12,092 nucleotides of DNA. It comes from Nitrospiraceae bacterium. Lineage in GTDB: Bacteria; Nitrospirota; Thermodesulfovibrionia; Thermodesulfovibrionales; Dissulfurispiraceae. Positions 8,701 to 12,092 of the stretch are shown piece by piece. How positions within the stretch are numbered: position 1 is the stretch's first letter; every line of letters begins with the position of its first letter. The notes beneath the pieces were generated by a model. The model was given only the letters and a program-made list of their open reading frames with translations. It was not told where the DNA came from and ran no database searches. The position numbers and the translations under genes were made by a program. The stretch is from assembly GCA_003170655.1 (NCBI GenBank), contig PMYY01000241.1, forward strand, positions 1 to 12,092, read 5' to 3'.

Positions 8701-8815
8701 CTATGTGAACATAATAGCCCGAATTTGCCACATCTAGGGCAGCCTGCATTCCTGCAATACCGCCACCGACGATCAAAACTGAACCTATCTTCTTGCTGGA
8801 AGGCTTCTCGCTCAT
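5768..8815 (-). CDS. hdrA: Heterodisulfide reductase subunit A, long form, selenocysteine-containing (UGA at codon 64)
   Basis: Read through the TGA at 8626-8624 this is a 1015-residue HdrA, the flavin and iron-sulfur hub that would bifurcate electrons to ferredoxin and to HdrCB. The N-terminal module has an FAD fold (GGGIAG, 17-22), then TFPTNDC61AM-U64-IISPKLVEVGRHPN. The usual sequence has Cys at U64 (DCSMC), so Sec replaces a conserved Cys. Ferredoxin motifs follow at C113/116/119/123 and C169/172/176 (with C160), then VGSR with C272 and C276-C277. A second, canonical HdrA module begins near 460: VCNCG (C466, C468), AAC526TPR, a second FAD motif GGGVAG (605-610), QC755VGSR, C766 and C770-C771. 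Two C-terminal ferredoxin motifs end it: C949/952/955/959 and C979/982/985/989. The ATG overlaps the hdrB stop by 4 nt (ATGA). Reading without Sec would give a 63-residue scrap and a protein lacking its flavin fold. Confidence 0.92.
8591..8626 (-). promoter_or_regulatory. UGA recoding site and bacterial SECIS-type hairpin in hdrA
   Basis: The UGA lies at 8626-8624. After 15 nt the mRNA forms a 6-bp stem, CUGGUC (8608-8603) with GGCCGG (8596-8591), including two G-U wobbles, closing a 6-nt loop GAGGUC (8602-8597). The loop carries GGU, like the AGGUCU loop of the E. coli fdhF SECIS, and sits 21-27 nt after the UGA, inside the range known for bacterial elements. Pairing was done by eye. Confidence 0.7.
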
Positions 8816-9687
8816 ATCAGATTTAGTCCTTTCAAGAGTTCTATTGATTCTACGAAATGTCTGTCGATCTGCAGCTCGGCAGCCCCGATACCCATCGAGA
8901 TGCCGATCAGCTCCGTGATAAAATAGACAGGCAGCCTTTCACTGATGCCGTATCGCTCGCCGATCTTCTGCTCGTAAGCATCCAGGTTCAACTGACACAT
9001 CGGGCAGGTCGTTACAAAACAATTTGCACCCCTTACAACAGCGTCCTTCATTATATTGGACATCAATCTCACAGATAAATCATTATCGTTCACCGACGCC
9101 GACGCACCGCAGCAATCCGTCTTGTACCCCCACTCAATCGCCTCCGCTCCCAGAGCCCCGCATACCATCTCCATCCCCTGGGGGTTCTCAACACTGTCCC
9201 CTATTTCAACATCCATCGGATAGCGGGTCTGAAGGCAACCATAATAACACGCCGGCTTCAACCCGGCCAGCTTCTTTTCCGCCCTAGCAGCAATCTCACC
9301 CGACTTTACCTTCCTTACCAGAACATCGAGAATAGACAGCAGCTTGATCTTCCCCTGTACCTTCTCCGAGAGCTCTGCATTGACCCTGTCTCTCAGATCC
9401 TTGTCTCCTTCAAGGGTTTTATGCGCCAGAAGGGTCCGACTGTAGCAAGACGCACATGGAATCATCATCTCGGCATAACCGCTCGCGTCCGCTATGCCCA
9501 GATTGCGCGCAGGGAGCGCCACCGCCAGAAAATCATTTGTCTTTGCTGCGGACGTTGCCCCACAGCAATTCCAGTCCCTGATCTCCTTGAGATCGAATCC
9601 AAGTCTGCCCATCACATCCCTGCATTGCACGTCATAAAATGCTGTGGAGGCGTGGAGCGAACATCCAGGATAATAAGCTATTTCCAT
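8812..9687 (-). CDS. hdrB: Heterodisulfide reductase subunit B (two CCG domains)
   Basis: A 291-residue soluble protein carrying the catalytic site for disulfide reduction. It has two CCG domains, each of which should bind a noncubane [4Fe-4S] cluster. The first is C9 in YYPGCS, C41-C42 in NCCGA, and C78/C81 in PCASC. The second is C147 or C151 in ACYYGC, C192-C193 in DCCGA, and C228/C231 in TCPMC. Spacings (31 residues between C9 and C41, 35 between C42 and C78) fit the classical CX(31-39)CCX(35-36)CXXC pattern. Length is normal for HdrB. In methanogens the substrate is CoM-S-S-CoB; in a bacterium it is more likely a DsrC-like protein disulfide, which is inference. The start has AGAGG nearby, and a nearby alternative ATG is out of frame. 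It lies 51 bp after hdrC and overlaps hdrA by 4 nt. Its stop TGA is a real terminator: the next codons show no homology. Confidence 0.93.
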   Translation of the reverse strand: MEIAYYPGCSLHASTAFYDVQCRDVMGRLGFDLKEIRDWNCCGATSAAKTNDFLAVALPARNLGIADASGYAEMMIPCASCYSRTLLAHKTLEGDKDLRDRVNAELSEKVQGKIKLLSILDVLVRKVKSGEIAARAEKKLAGLKPACYYGCLQTRYPMDVEIGDSVENPQGMEMVCGALGAEAIEWGYKTDCCGASASVNDNDLSVRLMSNIMKDAVVRGANCFVTTCPMCQLNLDAYEQKIGERYGISERLPVYFITELIGISMGIGAAELQIDRHFVESIELLKGLNLI

Positions 9688-9738
9688 TTCATTACCTCTT
9701 TTTAACCCCCCTGTTAATCCAATACGGATCGAAGAAAG

Positions 9739-10341
9739 TTATTTTTTTGCCGTACTGAAAAGTCTTTTTATCTCAGACATGCCCTTGATTCTGTCTATGC
9801 TGAAGTGAATCCTCTTCAGCTTCATCATCGCCTTGCCAAGTCCCATCTGAGCCTTTAATTCATCAACTATTGCCTTGACCCCGCCGCCCTTCGTGAGTTC
9901 ATTCTTCGCATTCTTCATCTCGTAAATTCCCATGAACTCCATCTCGTTTACCCTTCCAAAATGAGAGGTCGACGTCAAAAAGGCACTGTGAAAGTTAGCC
10001 ACTTTTGGCACCATTGGCTCTAAGTGTTGCTCCTTGATCATATGCTTCAAGGCCTCCGTTATCCTGGCGGTGTGTATGTTGTTCGGACACCTCGTCCCAC
10101 AGGTGTAACACGCTACGCACTTCCAGACAAGAAGGTTGTTCATTGCTTCCTCCTTCTCCCCTAAAAGTATCATGCGAATTAGACGGTCAGGCGTTACCCC
10201 CGTATCATCCCCTACAGGACACCCTGCTGCACACCTCCGGCACTGGTAACATGCATTGAGGTTCTGGCCTGATCTGGCCGCTACCTCCCCTGCCAGTGAT
10301 CCGGCTGCTTCAGTCTCAATAGTTAGCGTTTGCGATGACAT
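9739..10341 (-). CDS. hdrC: Heterodisulfide reductase subunit C (dicluster ferredoxin)
   Basis: A 200-residue cytoplasmic ferredoxin-like subunit that carries electrons from HdrA to HdrB. Two [4Fe-4S] motifs are visible: C31-x2-C34-x2-C37-x3-C41-P and C75-x2-C78-x2-C81-x3-C85-P. They sit in the typical HdrC setting (NACYQCRRCAAGCPV and WKCVACYTCGTRCPN). The rest is helical, with a basic C-terminus ending FSTAKK and no membrane segment, so this is the soluble HdrC type and not the membrane-bound HdrE-linked form. Length is normal. The start has a strong ribosome binding site (GAGGAG, 7 nt before the ATG). It is the first gene of the operon, so the promoter should lie in 10342-10660; I found no convincing -35/-10 or sigma-54 site there. 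Confidence 0.93.
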   Translation of the reverse strand: MSSQTLTIETEAAGSLAGEVAARSGQNLNACYQCRRCAAGCPVGDDTGVTPDRLIRMILLGEKEEAMNNLLVWKCVACYTCGTRCPNNIHTARITEALKHMIKEQHLEPMVPKVANFHSAFLTSTSHFGRVNEMEFMGIYEMKNAKNELTKGGGVKAIVDELKAQMGLGKAMMKLKRIHFSIDRIKGMSEIKRLFSTAKK

Positions 10342-10926
10342 AATTTATCTCCTCGCGCGGTTCTTTGTTCTGTAAAATATGTTATTGATAGCAGATAGCG
10401 ATTCGAACATCGACTCTAGATGGATATATTGGAACGAAATCAGTGCGGTTGCTGTATGTGATAATAATCGGCGGCCTTTGGCCATCCCCACCCCTTTTAA
10501 CTTGGTCAGTTCAGTACTTCTATAAATGCCCATGTTAATCGTGCACGCAACTATGCGTTTAGTTAGTGCAAATAGCGCAATTCTTTTTGGGTGCAGACTT
10601 TTTTCTATAGGGGCTATCGGTAAAGCTAATGAACCTCTATAATTTTAATTCTTATCTTAAGCCACCATTTGCAACTTCCGCAAGGCCCTTAACCCGTAAA
10701 GGCTACATTGTAACATCCTCTCCCTCTTCAATCGGCACCTCCTGCCACTCGCAGCACACTCCCGCAAACCCTTGCGCAGAACCGTTTTGATCCATTGCTG
10801 CCGCACTTGCGAAGGCGCTGAGGTCTCTAACGTTGTTAATCGGTCAATAAAATAATACAATAGTGAATCCTATATCAAGAATGGATCATCCGACGTCAAA
10901 TGCGACTTAGTGGCTGCAACAAACGT

Positions 10927-10945
10927 CCTTCATTTCTTCTGAAGG
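10927..10945. repeat. Short hairpin, 6-bp stem
   Basis: CCTTCA (10927-10932) and TGAAGG (10940-10945) are exact reverse complements around a 7-nt loop. No T run follows directly. It sits 15 bp from the next dyad, so the two may form one regulatory patch, or be chance. Confidence 0.3.
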
Positions 10946-10960
10946 TGTTGTATTCTGATG

Positions 10961-10980
10961 GTACTATTGATGAATAGTAC
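10961..10980. repeat. Perfect 8-bp dyad with 4-nt centre (operator-like)
   Basis: GTACTATT (10961-10968) and AATAGTAC (10973-10980) are exact reverse complements with GATG between. The size and symmetry suit a binding site for a dimeric regulator as well as a small hairpin. It lies 73 bp before the open frame of the peroxidase fragment and about 620 bp upstream of hdrC. Confidence 0.45.
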
Positions 10981-11053
10981 AGCTGTTGCTGAGTTTAAGC
11001 ATAGCGTCGATTTCTCCGTATTCAGCTCAAGAAAATCCTCTTCAAGCCGATAA

Positions 11054-11797
11054 GATTTAGAGGGTCCAAGCGGATATCAGATTAAGAACCAGGTCGGAAA
11101 GATTAGTTTCGCCCAGAATGCCGTCATTATCCTTTTCATCCTAGCCGGTGTCGCTCTTGCTGTTCACGACTTCCAGGGTCGGGATCTTGCAGCAAAGGCA
11201 CCCGATATTCCAGAAGCTACGGCCACAGACTTGGACCGGCTGATCCCTCCCATTCCCCTTACCATTGACGTCGACTCAAGAAAAGTTCGCCTCGGGGAAA
11301 GGCTCTACCACGATACCCGCCTGTCGCACGACAACACGATTTCCTGCGCCACATGCCATGACCTAAAAAAAGGCGGAACCGACCAGATAAAGACCCCCAA
11401 GGGGATCAATGGCAACATGGGTCCTATCCGCTCCCCGACCACCTTCAACAGCGGCTTCTTTTTCTCCCAATTCTGGGACGGACGTGCCAAGGACTTGATC
11501 GAGCAGGCGGCTGGGCCGGTCCATAACCCTAAAGAGATGGGGAGCGACTGGCTGGAGGTCATCCCAAAGTTATCAAAAGACCCTTATTATATGCAGGCCT
11601 TTTCCGACATCTATTCCGACGCCATCAAAGCGGGCAACATCACCGATGCCATCTCAGAGTTCGAGAAGTCTCTGATTACCCCCAACTCCCGTTTCGACAT
11701 GTTCCTTCGCGGAAACGCGCTGGCCCTTAGCGCAGATGAGAAGGAGGACTATCGTCTTTTCAAGGAGTATGGGTGCATCAGCTGTCATCACGGGTAG
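11054..11797 (+). pseudogene. Truncated di-haem cytochrome c peroxidase (MauG/CcpA family)
   Basis: The frame encodes the front part of a periplasmic di-haem peroxidase, which reduces H2O2 with electrons from cytochromes. A signal-anchor-like segment (AVIILFILAGVALAV, about 11117-11161) is followed by a linker and the family start (LGERLYHDTRLS). The first haem site C-ATC-H is at 11345-11359, inside TISCATCHDL. Then come SPTTFNSGFF, QFWDGRAKDLIEQAAGP and the second haem site C-ISC-H at 11774-11788. The protein ends two residues later at a TAG, so roughly the last 100-120 residues of a normal peroxidase are missing. The signal segment has no ATG, GTG or TTG before it in frame after the TAA at 11051-11053. 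The only available start, a TTG at 11231, has no binding site and would drop the signal. Damage at both ends means a functional enzyme is unlikely. Confidence 0.8.
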
Positions 11798-12092
11798 CTG
11801 AATCCAACCTGACACTGGAGAAAAGAACGAGAGAAGCTCAAGAGGCACAACTTCAGGCTGAATCCGCCAATAGGGCAAAATCTGAATTCCTCGCTAACAT
11901 GAGCCATGAATTGAGGACGCCTTTAAATGCAGTAATAGGTTTTTCTGACGCCATGATTGAAGGACTCTGCGAACCTTTAAGTAGTAAACAGTCTGAATAT
12001 ATCGACTATATAAATAAAGGTGGAAAGCACCTTCAAGGTTTGATCGATGATATACTCGATCTGTCGAATATTGAAGCCGGCAAGATGGAGCT
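11797..12092 (+). CDS. Histidine kinase fragment (HisKA domain), both ends incomplete
   Basis: From the base that ends the peroxidase stop codon, another frame encodes a coiled-coil linker (LEKRTREAQEAQLQAESA) leading into a textbook HisKA domain: AKSEFLANMSHELRTPLNAVIGFSD, with the phosphoacceptor His at 11905-11907. The second helix of the dimerisation domain (IDYINKGGKHLQGLIDDIL) and LSNIEAGKME follow, then the window ends. The ATP-binding domain would lie to the right. There is no start codon or ribosome binding site: upstream the frame runs into peroxidase sequence and gives no kinase-like residues, so the sensor part is missing. This is the C-terminal portion of a two-component sensor kinase, joined to an unrelated gene. 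The family call is certain; the signal sensed is unknown. Confidence 0.85.

Larger units (their letters stand above)
10342..11053. other. Gene-poor region upstream of the hdr-flx operon
   Basis: About 700 bp between hdrC and the peroxidase fragment. It must hold the operon promoter on the minus strand, but no match I trust was found. Two minus-strand frames of 62 and 67 codons exist (10345-10533 and 10657-10860); neither has a ribosome binding site or a recognisable motif, and both are considered chance. Two small dyads lie at 10927-10945 and 10961-10980. Confidence 0.55.

Noticed and set aside
8806..8814. hdrB stop TGA as selenocysteine
   Set aside because: HdrB is full length there, and the codons after it give no conserved residues before a stop; the TGA is part of the ATGA overlap with hdrA.
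8488..8815. hdrA as a pseudogene or as two separate genes split by a stop codon
   Set aside because: The stop is a single TGA in a conserved Cys column, the frame is unbroken on both sides, a SECIS-type hairpin follows, and the partner gene flxD has the same kind of TGA.
10345..10533. 62-codon minus-strand frame just upstream of hdrC
   Set aside because: No ribosome binding site and no recognisable domain; it lies where the operon promoter and leader should be.
10657..10860. 67-codon minus-strand frame (TTG start)
   Set aside because: No ribosome binding site, no motif, Arg/Leu-rich composition typical of chance frames.

Overview
The window looks like a piece of the genome of a strictly anaerobic bacterium, most likely a sulfate-reducing or syntrophic member of the Desulfobacterota (former Deltaproteobacteria). 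This is inferred from a complete hdrCBA-flxDCBA operon, a cysteine-rich iron-sulfur gene set typical of such organisms, and from two in-frame UGA codons in that operon that read as selenocysteine. No rRNA, tRNA or CRISPR array was seen, and taxonomy cannot be fixed from this stretch alone.

Layout. Positions 2-1327 (+) hold an IS1380-type (IS4-like DDE) transposase whose 5' end lies outside the window. Positions 1493-1738 (-) hold a small exported or membrane protein of unknown function. About 650 bp follow without a clear gene but with a perfect 14-bp inverted repeat (2007-2061). From 10341 down to 2392 on the minus strand runs one seven-gene operon, in transcription order hdrC, hdrB, hdrA (UGA at codon 64), flxD/mvhD (UGA at codon 67), flxC, flxB, flxA. 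An AT-rich stretch of about 700 bp without a convincing gene follows to the right. The window ends with two gene remnants on the plus strand: a di-haem cytochrome c peroxidase that lacks a normal start and stops right after its second haem motif, joined directly to the phosphoacceptor (HisKA) part of a histidine kinase that runs off the edge.

How the genes work together. By analogy with the FlxABCD-HdrABC complex of Desulfovibrio, FlxA (FAD, NAD(P)H-binding and a [2Fe-2S] site) would take electrons from NADH. FlxB, FlxC and FlxD would relay them through iron-sulfur clusters to HdrA. HdrA would split them by flavin-based bifurcation between ferredoxin and the HdrC/HdrB branch, where HdrB reduces a disulfide (in sulfate reducers probably a DsrC-type protein). 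No hydrogenase subunits (mvhA/mvhG) are present, so NADH rather than H2 is the likely donor.

The main point of interest is that a conventional gene caller would break both hdrA and flxD. Read with UGA as selenocysteine, both become full-length proteins of 1015 and 148 residues. In both, the UGA replaces a cysteine codon of a conserved motif. The hdrA UGA is followed by a hairpin with a GGU-containing loop that matches the bacterial SECIS pattern. The hairpin after the flxD UGA is long but has an unorthodox loop.
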